Positions 1 through 12,572 of a stretch of 30,336 bases of DNA are shown in pieces. Source of the DNA: JBBPYC01 sp038200275 (GTDB lineage: Bacteria; Pseudomonadota; Gammaproteobacteria; Burkholderiales; Burkholderiaceae_C); NCBI GenBank assembly GCA_038200275.1, contig JBBPYC010000106.1, positions 1 to 30,336 of the forward strand, in the 5' to 3' direction. Made by a program: the position numbers and the translations under genes. Every line of letters begins with the position of its first letter. Position 1 is the first letter of the stretch. Under the pieces are notes generated by a model. That model had not been told where the DNA came from, searched no databases, and was given only the letters and a program-made list of their open reading frames with translations.

Positions 1-84
1 GTCGGACTTCATCAGGGTAAGGTACGGCGCCACGAACTCCCACTGCTCGGGGCTCAAGTCACTCGGGTAGGGCTTTCTGCTCAT
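1..84 (-). CDS. IS5-family transposase, N-terminal 28 residues (partial)
   Basis: Reading from the ATG complement at 84-82 to the window edge gives 28 residues beginning MSRKPYPSDLSPEQWEFVAP. This is the typical N-terminus of IS5-family transposases with a DUF4096-type domain: a basic start, then a DLSPEQWEFVAPYL-like helix. The catalytic DDE residues lie outside the window, so whether the gene is intact cannot be judged. It differs from the IS5-type transposase at the right end of the window, which begins MQLTSEQFEQIKDWLP, so the two are different elements rather than copies of one. Confidence 0.65.
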   Translation of the reverse strand, partial: MSRKPYPSDLSPEQWEFVAPYLTLMKSD

Positions 85-139
85 CCAACCCAGATGGCGG
101 CGCTTGCATGAAAGTAAAGCAAAAGTGCATAACACGCTC
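1..139 (-). mobile_element. IS5-type insertion sequence, 5' end only (continues beyond left edge)
   Basis: The first 139 bases look like the transposase-proximal end of an IS5-family element read on the minus strand. The outer end, read inward from base 139, starts GAGCGTGTTATGCAC and is flanked by TA at 140-141. The transposase start lies 55 bases inside. The other end, the rest of the transposase and the target duplication are outside the window, so the boundary and exact IS group are inferred. The element sits about 210 bases upstream of gltB and is divergent from it. Confidence 0.6.
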
Positions 140-349
140 TAAACGCTCGATGTCACCTACGCGCGCAGCGCATATTTAATATGTCCCCAATTTTCTGTGA
201 TTGACGCAGGTTCGTCGATATTTGATGTCTGACCCCGATTATTTCAATTGGCATCGTTGTTGCAATGCCTTAAGCTGTTTGACCAGCCATTTCGGTTGCT
301 GACAAGGCGTTCGGCAAGCCCCAAAAGACGATTTCTCAGGAATCAGCAG
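140..349. other. Intergenic region upstream of gltB
   Basis: This is 210 bases between the IS end and the gltB start. It holds a 13-base palindrome CATATTTAATATG (171-183). It also holds two near-identical 11-mers in direct orientation, TGTCCCCAATT (182-192) and TGACCCCGATT (230-240). A possible -35-like TTGACG lies at 201-206, but no convincing -10 follows at normal spacing, so no promoter is called. The gltB ribosome-binding site AGGA (338-341) is at the right end. No gene is seen here. Confidence 0.5.
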
Positions 350-5086
<4,737 letters not shown>

Positions 5087-5110
5087 ACCACGCCAAGGAC
5101 GATTCAAATC

Positions 5111-6577
5111 ATGGGAAAAATCACCGGCTTCATGGAGTACGACCGGCTCGAAGAAGGCTACAAGCCAACGGGCGAGCGCATCAAGCACCACAAGGAATTT
5201 GTCGTTGCACTGGACGAGCAGCAGTCCAAAGTGCAGGCTGCGCGTTGCATGGACTGCGGCACGCCGTTTTGTAACAGCGGTTGCCCGGTCAACAACATCA
5301 TTCCGGACTTCAATGATCTGGTCTATCGCGCCGATTGGCACAGCGCGTTCGCTGTGCTCGATTCGACTAACAATTTCCCCGAATTCACCGGCCGCATCTG
5401 CCCGGCGCCGTGCGAAGCGGCCTGCGTGCTGAACGTGAACGACGACCCGGTCGGCATCAAGTCGATCGAACACGCGATCATCGACCGTGCCTGGGATGAG
5501 AGCTGGGTCAAGCCGCGGCCGGCCAAGCACCAGACTGGCAAGACGGTCGCGGTGGTCGGCTCCGGCCCGGCCGGCATGGCGGCAGCGCAGCAGCTCGCGC
5601 GCGTCGGCCACAAGGTCACGCTGTTCGAAAAAAACGACCGCATCGGCGGCCTGCTGCGCTACGGCATTCCCGACTTCAAGATGGAGAAGCACCACATCGA
5701 TCGCCGGGTTGAGCAGATGCAGGCGGAAGGCGTCGAATTCCGCTGCGGCGTGATGATTGGTGAGCTGCCGAAGGATTCGAAAGTCACCAACTGGGCGAAG
5801 GAAACCATCACGCCCGAGCAACTGCAGGCCGACTTCGACGCCGTGATCCTGACCGGCGGCGCCGAACAGTCGCGCGATCTGCCGGTGCCGGGACGTGATC
5901 TGAAAGGCATCCACTTCGCAATGGAAGCGCTGCCGCAGCAGAACAAGGTGAACGCGGGCGACAAAGTGAAAAACCAGTTGCGTGCCGACGGCAAGCACGT
6001 GATCGTGATCGGCGGCGGCGACACCGGCAGCGACTGCGTGGGCACCAGCAACCGCCACGGCGCTGCCAGCGTTACGCAGTTCGAAGTGATGCCAGAGCCG
6101 CCGGAAACCGAGAACCGCCCGATGACCTGGCCGTACTGGCCGATCAAGCTGCGCACCAGTTCCAGCCATGAAGAAGGATGTGAGCGCGAGTTCGCCATTT
6201 CTACCAAGGAATTTGTCGGTGAAGCCGGCAAGGTCACGGGCCTGAAAACCGTCCGGGTCGAATGGAAGGACGGCAAGATGGTCGAAGTGCCGGGCAGCGA
6301 GCAGACGCTGAAAGCCGACCTGGTGCTGCTTGCGATGGGCTTTGTGTCACCCGTTGCATCTGTGTTGGATCAATTCGGCATTGAAAAGGACAACCGCGGC
6401 AATGCCAAGGCGACGACGGATTTCGATGGCGGCTATGCGACCAATGTGCCGAAAGTATTCGCAGCCGGTGACATTCGGCGCGGCCAGTCGCTGGTCGTGT
6501 GGGCGATCCGGGAGGGGCGGCAGGCAGCAAGGGCGGTGGATGAGTTCTTGATGGGGTTCAGCGACCTGCCACGTTGA
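5111..6577 (+). CDS. gltD: Glutamate synthase (NADPH) small subunit
   Basis: The 488-residue beta subunit of GOGAT takes electrons from NADPH through FAD and passes them via 4Fe-4S clusters to GltB. The N-terminal ferredoxin-like region carries the cysteine sets C46/C49/C54/C58 (CMDCGTPFCNSGC) and C97/C101/C105. An FAD-binding Rossmann motif GSGPAGMAAAQ lies at 150-160 and an NADPH-binding motif GGGDTGSD at 301-308. The C-terminal FAD motif with AAGDIRRGQSLVVWAI is complete. The start has AAGGA upstream (about 5095-5099). It is second in the gltBD operon. The convergent methyltransferase gene begins downstream, so the transcript should end in the 165-base gap after it. Confidence 0.97.
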   Translation: MGKITGFMEYDRLEEGYKPTGERIKHHKEFVVALDEQQSKVQAARCMDCGTPFCNSGCPVNNIIPDFNDLVYRADWHSAFAVLDSTNNFPEFTGRICPAPCEAACVLNVNDDPVGIKSIEHAIIDRAWDESWVKPRPAKHQTGKTVAVVGSGPAGMAAAQQLARVGHKVTLFEKNDRIGGLLRYGIPDFKMEKHHIDRRVEQMQAEGVEFRCGVMIGELPKDSKVTNWAKETITPEQLQADFDAVILTGGAEQSRDLPVPGRDLKGIHFAMEALPQQNKVNAGDKVKNQLRADGKHVIVIGGGDTGSDCVGTSNRHGAASVTQFEVMPEPPETENRPMTWPYWPIKLRTSSSHEEGCEREFAISTKEFVGEAGKVTGLKTVRVEWKDGKMVEVPGSEQTLKADLVLLAMGFVSPVASVLDQFGIEKDNRGNAKATTDFDGGYATNVPKVFAAGDIRRGQSLVVWAIREGRQAARAVDEFLMGFSDLPR

Positions 6578-6642
6578 TGCCTGCTTCAGCCTTCAAAGAA
6601 CGCCTTTTGGACACGGCATCGAAGTGCAGGCTCCACGAGCCG

Positions 6643-6665
6643 TTCGCTACGGTTTGAGTAGCGAA
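6643..6665. terminator. Perfect inverted repeat between convergent genes (possible terminator hairpin)
   Basis: TTCGCTAC – GGTTTGA – GTAGCGAA forms a perfect 8-bp stem with a 7-base loop. It lies in the 165-base gap between gltD (plus) and the methyltransferase gene (minus), where a bidirectional terminator would be expected. No T-run follows on either strand, so it is not a canonical intrinsic terminator. The rest of 6578-6742 holds nothing else I recognise. Confidence 0.35.
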
Positions 6666-6742
6666 AAGGGAAAGCGCAGAAGGCGCTTCCAGGTCATTTG
6701 ACGATAAAGGTCGCAATGGTTTGGAGGCTGTCTCGCTGTACG

Positions 6743-7426
6743 TCAATCGTCGCTGTTCCGAGTCGCATGGGCAGCGAACTGCAGAAAGCGCATGTCGTCG
6801 AAACGGCGTGCCGTTAATGTGTTCACTGCATCCACTTTCCAGCCGCTTAGTTGCGAATTAATGCCTTCAATCGAAACGTTGGTGAACCCCGTCTTGCGGA
6901 GTAAATCGTCGATTGATGAGCGCGTAAAAAAACGCAGATGCGTGCGGTCCAGGATGCCGTCATCGGCGTAGTTCCACGCGCCGTGCCAGACCAGGTCTTT
7001 CATGACTCCCCAGAAACGGATGTTTGGCAGCGACAGCACCAAGTGACCGCCCGGCGTGAGCAGCTGCCGCAGCAGCGACAACGCGCGCCACGGATCGGTC
7101 AAGTGTTCCACCACGTCGTTACCGATGACGCAGTCAAACGTGCCGGTGTCGAGTGTCGGCACCTGCTCGAAGAAATCACCGACCAGCACTTGGTCGAATA
7201 TGTTGCGCGCGGTCGCGGCTGCGCCGGAGTCGAGTTCTAGCCCGGTCATGTGCGACCGCGGCCTTCTGGCCTGCTGCTGACGCTCACGTAAGGCAGCGCC
7301 GAAGATGCCGCTGCCACAGCCCACTTCGAGAATGCGCGCGACGTCGAGCGGCACGTACTTCAGCATTTCGGTGCGGGCGTTGCGGAAGTAGTTGTCGTCA
7401 GGCGGACGTTGGTTTTCGGTTGACAT
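6743..7426 (-). CDS. Class I SAM-dependent methyltransferase
   Basis: This 227-residue protein has the class-I methyltransferase signature: the SAM-binding motif I ILEVGCGSG at 32-40, an acidic residue at the end of the next strand (TGLELD, 61-66), GNDVVEHLTDP (102-112) and the post-motif LTPGGHLVLSLPNI (123-136). The arrangement resembles Methyltransf_11/23 proteins, often found with surface-polysaccharide genes. The substrate cannot be told from sequence. The gene lies 30 bases downstream of the minus-strand glycosyltransferase-like gene, so the two probably form one transcript that runs against gltD. No strong ribosome-binding site precedes the ATG at 7426, and translation may depend on the upstream gene. 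Confidence 0.85.
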   Translation of the reverse strand: MSTENQRPPDDNYFRNARTEMLKYVPLDVARILEVGCGSGIFGAALRERQQQARRPRSHMTGLELDSGAAATARNIFDQVLVGDFFEQVPTLDTGTFDCVIGNDVVEHLTDPWRALSLLRQLLTPGGHLVLSLPNIRFWGVMKDLVWHGAWNYADDGILDRTHLRFFTRSSIDDLLRKTGFTNVSIEGINSQLSGWKVDAVNTLTARRFDDMRFLQFAAHATRNSDD

Positions 7427-7456
7427 GTGATGCGTTTTTTGGACTTGACATAGCGT

Positions 7457-8326
7457 TCAGCCACCGTAAATCTCGTTTGACTCACGGCCAAGTAGCGCCG
7501 CAAGTTTCTTCGGCAGTATCTCGATGCGCCGCAGCCGGCGGATGGAAGCAGATGCAAACACGTCCGAGGCCACAGCGCCGCGAGCCAGCGCGACGGCAGT
7601 CAGGTATTTCTCACACAGCACGGAATTGGCCTTGCCCTGCAGTTGCACGAGCGTCCGCGCAGGGCCATTTGCCGAGCCGCCTTGCCAGCGCGTGTTGCCA
7701 CTGCCGAGCAGCCATTGCTCGACGTGCCGGACCAGGTTCGGACTCAGCAGATCAGAAAATTCGAGCGTGTCCTCATTGTCATTGCCGTGGTGCTTTTGCC
7801 GGTAGAAATCGGCCATGGGGATGGCTGGCGTAAGTTGCTCAAGCCGCTCCAGCAGCCCACGGCTAATGCCGAACAGATAAGTGGCAACCCAGCGATCGCC
7901 GGTCAGTCCGTCGATTTGATAGGGTTTGCCGAGCGCGTGAATCTCGCCGGTCAGCGCCGGCGCTGCCGGCGCTTGCAGCAAACGGCGAAACGCACGGGCG
8001 AACGCGAAGCGCGTTATCGGACCGAACTTGTTGTGATGGCAGAACGTGTCGTTCGCAAACACCGTCAGGTCGCTTTTTTCCAGCAGTCCGCTCTCGCGGC
8101 AGTACGCGAGGCCAGCGTCCCAACCGGAGAACTCGCGGTGCGAGTTGTTGCCGGCGATTACGGTGATGCCCACGCGCATCGGCATGGTGTCGGCCGGGCC
8201 GTTGTTCACCACCACCAACGCATGCTGGCCCGGCAAGGATTCAAGCAAGGCCTCGAACTGCGCGATCGCACGCGTCCGGTAGGGCTCGTAATAGGTCAGT
8301 AGGACGCCGGTTGTGAAAGCACTCAT
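7457..8326 (-). CDS. Putative glycosyltransferase-like protein
   Basis: This 289-residue protein (ATG at 8326) has no signal peptide or membrane segment. It starts with a GT-A-like opening strand (TGVLLTYYEPYR), followed by VVVNNGP (38-44), EFSGWDAGLAY (65-75) and VFANDTF (89-95). That order (an NN strand, a GW-D-GL helix, then an NDTF strand) recalls polysaccharide-type glycosyltransferases, including RgpF-like proteins, but I cannot name a family with certainty. The start is ambiguous. An in-frame ATG at 8425 has a GGAG 8 bases upstream and would add 33 residues, whereas the ATG at 8326 gives a more family-like N-terminus but a weak ribosome-binding site. With the methyltransferase downstream it forms a two-gene minus-strand islet. 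A surface-glycan role is inferred from this pairing only. Confidence 0.6.
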   Translation of the reverse strand: MSAFTTGVLLTYYEPYRTRAIAQFEALLESLPGQHALVVVNNGPADTMPMRVGITVIAGNNSHREFSGWDAGLAYCRESGLLEKSDLTVFANDTFCHHNKFGPITRFAFARAFRRLLQAPAAPALTGEIHALGKPYQIDGLTGDRWVATYLFGISRGLLERLEQLTPAIPMADFYRQKHHGNDNEDTLEFSDLLSPNLVRHVEQWLLGSGNTRWQGGSANGPARTLVQLQGKANSVLCEKYLTAVALARGAVASDVFASASIRRLRRIEILPKKLAALLGRESNEIYGG

Positions 8327-8527
8327 GCAAAGGGAAATATGGTGGATGCCGTGAGCAAGTGGACGCAGGCGGAAGCCGCGTGCTGCCACCCGTCGTTGGA
8401 TCGTCCTGAGGGTACTGCACAACATGTGGGGGACTCCACGGCCAGCCCGCGCGGTAGCAAATCGGTCACGAACGATCATTTATCATGCACTGAGGTCGGG
8501 TAAACCCGCCATTCAGTTGCGCCTTAC

Positions 8528-9403
8528 ATGTCCTTGTCCGCTCCCGCTTCCACCGCATCAGCTTCCCGTTCGTCCCTCCCTGCGTCCGACGCATTGGTGG
8601 AACTGCGCAATCTCACATTCAGCTATGGCACGCGTGCCATCCTGCAAAACGTCTCCCTCACGATCCCGCGCGGCAAGGTGACCGCCCTGATGGGCGCGTC
8701 CGGCGGTGGCAAGACCACGGTGCTGCGGCTGATTGGCGGCCAGGTTCGGGCGCAGGGCGGTGCGCTGACCTTTGACGGTGCGGACGTTGGCACTATGAAG
8801 CCGAAGGCGCTCTATGCGATCCGCCGCCGTATGGGCATGCTGTTCCAGTTCGGCGCGCTGTTCACTGATGAAACCGTGTTCGGCAACGTCGCCTTCCCGC
8901 TGCGCGAGCACACCGATCTGTCCGAGGCATTGATCCGCGACATCGTGCTGATGAAGCTCGAAGCGGTCGGCCTGCGCGGTGCGCGGGATCTGATGCCGAG
9001 CGAAATATCGGGCGGCATGGCGCGCCGCGTTGCCTTGGCGCGCGCAATTGCGCTGGACCCCGATCTGGTGATGTACGACGAGCCGTTTGCCGGGCTCGAT
9101 CCGATCGCGCTCGGTACCGCAGCACGGCTGATTCGGCAGTTGAACGATGCGATGGGTCTCACCAGCATCGTCGTCTCGCACGACCTGGACGAGACGTTCA
9201 ATATCGCCGATCAGGTGATCATTCTGGCCAACGGCAGCATCGCCGCGCAGGGCGCGCCCGATGAGGTGCGCCGCAGCACCGATCCGTTGGTGACGCAATT
9301 CGTGAATGCCCGACCGGAAGGCCCGGTGCAGTTTCACTATCCAGGCCCAGACGTGGCACACGACTTCGGCGAGGTTTCCGCGAAGTCAGGGACCCCTCGA
9401 TGA
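8528..9403 (+). CDS. mlaF: Phospholipid-trafficking ABC transporter, ATP-binding protein MlaF
   Basis: This is the cytoplasmic ATPase of the MlaFEDB complex, which moves phospholipids between MlaC and the inner membrane to keep the outer membrane asymmetric. The 291 residues carry Walker A GASGGGKTT (56-64), the signature SGGMARR, Walker B LVMYDEPFAGLDP and the H-loop VVSHD. The roughly 20 N-terminal residues are Ser/Ala-rich and unconserved and no Shine-Dalgarno precedes the ATG at 8528, so the true start could be slightly downstream. It overlaps mlaE by 4 bases (ATGA). It is the first gene of the mla cluster and divergent from the glycosyltransferase-like gene, so promoters for both should lie in 8327-8527. 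A TATCAT (8481-8486) is a possible -10 without a clear -35. Confidence 0.95.
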   Translation: MSLSAPASTASASRSSLPASDALVELRNLTFSYGTRAILQNVSLTIPRGKVTALMGASGGGKTTVLRLIGGQVRAQGGALTFDGADVGTMKPKALYAIRRRMGMLFQFGALFTDETVFGNVAFPLREHTDLSEALIRDIVLMKLEAVGLRGARDLMPSEISGGMARRVALARAIALDPDLVMYDEPFAGLDPIALGTAARLIRQLNDAMGLTSIVVSHDLDETFNIADQVIILANGSIAAQGAPDEVRRSTDPLVTQFVNARPEGPVQFHYPGPDVAHDFGEVSAKSGTPR

Positions 9404-10182
9404 ACTGGTACCACCCCGCTGAAATCGGCTTTGCCGTGCGCCGCAAGATGGCCGACATCGGCATGGCGATGCGGCTGTTCGTGCGCCTGGTCGTCTTGCT
9501 GCCTTCCACGTTGAAGCGCTTTGGGCTGGTGCGTGACCAGATTTTTTTCCTCGGCAATCGCTCGCTGTCGATCATCGCGGTGTCCGGTTTGTTCGTCGGC
9601 TTCGTGCTCGGGCTCCAGGGGTACTACACGTTGTCGCGCTTCGGGGCGACTGAGGCGGTCGGGCTGCTGGTCGCCTTGAGTCTGGTGCGTGAGCTCGGCC
9701 CGGTGGTCACCGCGCTGCTGTTCGCAGGCCGCGCCGGCACGTCGTTGACGGCGGGTATCGGCCTCATGAAGGCTGGCGAGCAGTTGAGCGCGATGGAAAT
9801 GATGGCGGTCGATCCGGTCAGCCGCATCCTCGCACCCCGTTTCTGGGCCGGCGTGATTGTGATGCCGCTGCTGGCCGCGGTGTTCAGTGCGGTGGGTGTG
9901 ATTGGCGGCTACCTGGTCGGTGTGGTGATGATCGGCATCGACCCCGGGGCGTTCTGGAGTCAGATGCAGGGCGGCGTCGATGTGTGGAAAGATGTGGGCA
10001 ACGGCGTCATCAAAAGCGCTGTGTTCGGCTTCACGGTCACGTTTGTGGCGCTGCTGCAGGGCTACCATGCGCAGGCCACGCCCGAAGGCGTCTCGGCGGC
10101 CACCACGCGCACGGTGGTGATGGCGTCGTTGGCCGTGCTGGGGCTCGACTTCATCCTGACCGCGCTGATGTTCAGTATTTGA
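9400..10182 (+). CDS. mlaE: Phospholipid-trafficking ABC transporter permease MlaE
   Basis: MlaE is the inner-membrane permease of the Mla system, paired with MlaF and the MlaD hexamer. The 260 residues start with an amphipathic segment and then give about five hydrophobic helices. The conserved family core is present: RELGPVVTALLFAGRAGTSLTAGIG-type sequence, followed by EQLSAMEMMAVDP and RILAPRFWA. The ATG overlaps the mlaF stop (ATGA), which indicates translational coupling. mlaD starts 37 bases after the stop. Confidence 0.96.
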   Translation: MNWYHPAEIGFAVRRKMADIGMAMRLFVRLVVLLPSTLKRFGLVRDQIFFLGNRSLSIIAVSGLFVGFVLGLQGYYTLSRFGATEAVGLLVALSLVRELGPVVTALLFAGRAGTSLTAGIGLMKAGEQLSAMEMMAVDPVSRILAPRFWAGVIVMPLLAAVFSAVGVIGGYLVGVVMIGIDPGAFWSQMQGGVDVWKDVGNGVIKSAVFGFTVTFVALLQGYHAQATPEGVSAATTRTVVMASLAVLGLDFILTALMFSI

Positions 10183-10219
10183 AACCGCGGCACGCCGCTC
10201 CAACTCGTCTTATCTCAAC

Positions 10220-10705
10220 ATGCAACGTTCCAAGATCGATCTCTGGGTCGGCCTGTTCGTACTCATCGGTGCGGCTGCACTGCTGTTTCTGGCACTGCGC
10301 TCGGCCAACCTGCTGACGTTGAACTTCAAGCCGACCTACGCCGTAACGGCAAACTTCCAGAACATCGGCAGTCTGAAGCCTGGTGCACCGGTGAAGAGCG
10401 CCGGGGTGGTCGTCGGCCGGGTGGCGTCGATCGGCTTTGACGACAAGCGGTTTCAGGCGAATGTCGGGCTGGCGATGAATGACTCCGTGGCGTTCCCCAA
10501 AGACAGCTCGCTCAAAATCCTGACCAGTGGCTTGCTCGGTGAGCAATACATTGGCATCGAGCCCGGTGCGGACGAGAAAAATCTTGCCGCCGGGGACCGC
10601 ATCACTTCCACCCAATCGGCCGTGGTGCTGGAAAACCTGATAGGCCAGTTTCTCTACAACAAGGCTGCCGACGGCGCTTCTGCTGCCCCGGACGCAGGCA
10701 AATAA
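10220..10705 (+). CDS. mlaD: MCE-domain phospholipid-binding protein MlaD
   Basis: This 161-residue protein has one N-terminal transmembrane helix (about 8-27, LWVGLFVLIGAAALLFLAL) followed by a single MCE/MlaD domain. Recognisable elements are YAVTANFQNIGSLKPGAPVK, the GVVVGRVASI strand and SGLLGEQYIGIEPG. In the family, MlaD forms a periplasmic hexameric ring on MlaFE through which lipids pass to or from MlaC. The C-terminal tail after about residue 145 is Ala-rich and short. It lies between mlaE and mlaA, with only 3 bases before the next possible start. Confidence 0.95.
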   Translation: MQRSKIDLWVGLFVLIGAAALLFLALRSANLLTLNFKPTYAVTANFQNIGSLKPGAPVKSAGVVVGRVASIGFDDKRFQANVGLAMNDSVAFPKDSSLKILTSGLLGEQYIGIEPGADEKNLAAGDRITSTQSAVVLENLIGQFLYNKAADGASAAPDAGK

Positions 10706-10708
10706 CCA

Positions 10709-11722
10709 ATGACGGTCGTCTCCATGCAGCTTGAAATGACCACCCTGCGTCCTGCCGCCACGCCCGCGCAGGCCAAGCCACAGCGCGCTGCTGTGCGAAG
10801 CGGCTCGCTGCCAGCGCTTGCAGGTGTGCTGCTGCTTACGGCAGGGTGTGCAACCGTCACGCGACCGAGCGAGACCGATCCACTCGAGTCGTACAACCGC
10901 AGCATGTTCGCGTTCAATGAAACGCTCGACCGCGCGGTGCTCAAGCCGGTCGCTACCGGCTATCAGATGGTGGTGCCTGAGCTGGTGCGTGCCGGTGTGG
11001 GCAATGTCTTCGACAACATGCGCGACGCTTGGTCGTTCTTGAACAACGTGTTGCAGGCCAAGCCGACGGCGGCCGCCGATTCGGCGTTGCGCTTCGGAGT
11101 GAACACGGTAATGGGCGTCGGCGGCCTGTTCGACGTGGCTGGCGAGATGCGCATTCCGCGCCACAGGGAAGATTTCGGCCAGACGTTGGGCTACTGGGGC
11201 GTGCGCTCCGGCCCCTACCTGGTGCTGCCGTTGCTTGGGCCCTCCACCGTGCGTGACACGGCGGCACTGCCGATCGACTTGTTCGTCGGCGACCCGGTTC
11301 AATACCTTGATCCGTTCGGCCTGCGGCTGTCGCTGACTGCCCTGCGCATCGTCGACACGAGGGCCGATCTGCTGAGCACCAGTTCGCTGCTGTCGGACAT
11401 CGCGCTTGACAAATACACCTTCGTGCGCGACGCCTACCTGCAATTGCGGCGCGCATCGATTGGCATTGGTGACGATAGCGGCCGAGCCAAGATCGAAAGC
11501 GGGCGGGCCTGGGTCAACGACCTCACCAACCGCAGCGGCCCCGCACGTTCCGGCGTGGCCAGTGGTGAAGACGCCGGCAAGACAATCGACTATTCCCAGC
11601 CGATTGACGGCTTGGGCAAGGCGCCCGACTACACCGAGCCTGCCAATGAAGCCGGCAAGGCACCCGACTACACGCAGCCGGCCGACAACGCTGGCAAGGC
11701 GCCGGACTACACCAAGCCGTGA
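10709..11722 (+). CDS. mlaA: Outer-membrane lipoprotein MlaA (VacJ)
   Basis: MlaA extracts mislocalised phospholipids from the outer leaflet of the outer membrane and hands them to MlaC. The 337-residue product has a lipobox LTAGC at 43-47, so Cys47 should be lipidated. The leader before it is unusually long from the ATG at 10709. In-frame ATGs at 10724 and 10736 would shorten it, and ribosome-binding sites do not decide between them. The conserved core begins DPLESYNRSMFAFNE and includes RAGVGNVFDN and the region ending RSGPYLVLPLLGPSTVRD. The last 49 residues (289-337) are a 13-residue tandem repeat rich in GKAPDYT, which is not part of the MlaA core I know. It sits between mlaD and mlaC. 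Confidence 0.93.
   Translation: MTVVSMQLEMTTLRPAATPAQAKPQRAAVRSGSLPALAGVLLLTAGCATVTRPSETDPLESYNRSMFAFNETLDRAVLKPVATGYQMVVPELVRAGVGNVFDNMRDAWSFLNNVLQAKPTAAADSALRFGVNTVMGVGGLFDVAGEMRIPRHREDFGQTLGYWGVRSGPYLVLPLLGPSTVRDTAALPIDLFVGDPVQYLDPFGLRLSLTALRIVDTRADLLSTSSLLSDIALDKYTFVRDAYLQLRRASIGIGDDSGRAKIESGRAWVNDLTNRSGPARSGVASGEDAGKTIDYSQPIDGLGKAPDYTEPANEAGKAPDYTQPADNAGKAPDYTKP
11573..11719 (+). repeat. 39-base tandem repeat coding the MlaA C-terminal tail
   Basis: There are four in-frame units of 39 bases, the last one truncated: 11573-11611, 11612-11650, 11651-11689 and 11690-11719. They encode AGKTIDYSQPIDG, LGKAPDYTEPANE, AGKAPDYTQPADN and AGKAPDYTKP. The first unit is the most divergent and the last ends at the stop codon. 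The tail is polar and Pro/Tyr/Asp-rich, so it is probably extended or disordered. Confidence 0.9.
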
Positions 11723-11930
11723 TCCGACCAATCGATGCAGCCCGGTCGCCAGCCGCAACAGGCTGGGTCCTGTGCTTGCAGTTGGTTTCATCGGCGAGCG
11801 CAGTCTTTACTGGAACCCGCAGGCTCGCAGCTCGCTCGAACGTCTGCCTTGCGCGTTGAGCATTCGGGGCTTGGTGTCGCAAGCGCATCCATTCCCCACC
11901 TTGTCCGTACCCTCTAGGAGAAATCAAAAC
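11723..11930. other. Gap between mlaA and mlaC
   Basis: This is 208 bases without a recognisable gene in the gene direction. The only feature I can support is the mlaC ribosome-binding site AGGAG at 11917-11921. I see no clear promoter or terminator. The gap is unusually wide for neighbouring mla genes. Confidence 0.5.
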
Positions 11931-12569
11931 ATGAATCGTCGTTTTATTGGACGTCTGGCCGGCCTGCTGTGCACCGGTGCCTGGTTGTTTTCTGCCGCCG
12001 CGCCGCAACTCGCGCAGGCCGCAGGCGAAGCGCCGGACCAGTTGGTGCAGCGCTTGTCGAGCGAGACGCTGGACCGCATCAAGACCGACCCGACCATCAA
12101 AGCCGGCGACACCGTCAGCGTGATGCGGCTGGTTGACCAGAAAATCATGCCGCATGTGAACTTCACGCGCATGACGTCGTCGGCCGTCGGCCCGACCTGG
12201 CGACAAGCCAGTGCAGCGCAGAAGAAGGCGCTCGAAGACGAATTCAAGAAGTTGCTGGTGCGCACCTATGCGGGCGCGCTCGCGCAGGTCAGCGACCAGA
12301 AAGTTGACATCAAGCCGATGCGTGCACGGGCCGATGACACCGACGTGCTGGTGCGCAGCGAGATCGTCGGCCGCGGCGACCCGATCCAGCTCGACTATCG
12401 GCTCGTGAAGGGTTCCGACGGCGACTGGAAAATCTACAACATCAATGTGCTTGGTATCTGGATGGTGGATACCTACCGCAGCCAGTTCGCGCAGGAGATC
12501 AACAGCGGCGGGCTCGACGGGCTGATAGCCACCTTGTCTGCGCGCAACAAGCAGTTGGCCGGCAGATAA
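11931..12569 (+). CDS. mlaC: Periplasmic phospholipid-binding protein MlaC
   Basis: MlaC is the soluble carrier that shuttles phospholipids across the periplasm between MlaA and MlaFEDB. The 212-residue product has a classic Sec signal peptide (basic MNRRFIGR, a hydrophobic stretch, then LAQA with cleavage predicted after Ala30). The mature part matches the MlaC/Ttg2D family, with IMPHVNFTRMTSSAVG, a QKKALEDEFKKLLVRTYAGAL helix and DWKIYNINVLGIWMVDTYRSQF near the C-terminus. The ATG has a strong AGGAG 9 bases upstream. Translation in the same frame extends upstream without a stop, but the signal peptide and ribosome-binding site fix this start. A GC-rich repeat begins 3 bases after the stop and separates it from mlaB. 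Confidence 0.95.
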   Translation: MNRRFIGRLAGLLCTGAWLFSAAAPQLAQAAGEAPDQLVQRLSSETLDRIKTDPTIKAGDTVSVMRLVDQKIMPHVNFTRMTSSAVGPTWRQASAAQKKALEDEFKKLLVRTYAGALAQVSDQKVDIKPMRARADDTDVLVRSEIVGRGDPIQLDYRLVKGSDGDWKIYNINVLGIWMVDTYRSQFAQEINSGGLDGLIATLSARNKQLAGR

Positions 12570-12572
12570 AGT

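Noticed and set aside
248..349. Extension of gltB to an upstream TTG
   Set aside because: It adds 34 unconserved residues, has no ribosome-binding site, and the ATG at 350 has AGGA at good spacing and a family-like N-terminus.
8497..8508. CGGGT-AA-ACCCG palindrome upstream of mlaF as an operator
   Set aside because: It is short, the central gap is only 2 bases, and no matching site or regulator is seen. There is too little to call.
10172..11791. Minus-strand open frame across mlaD and mlaA
   Set aside because: Its repeats (GRLGVVGRLA type) mirror coding sequence on the plus strand, and the plus-strand genes are certain.
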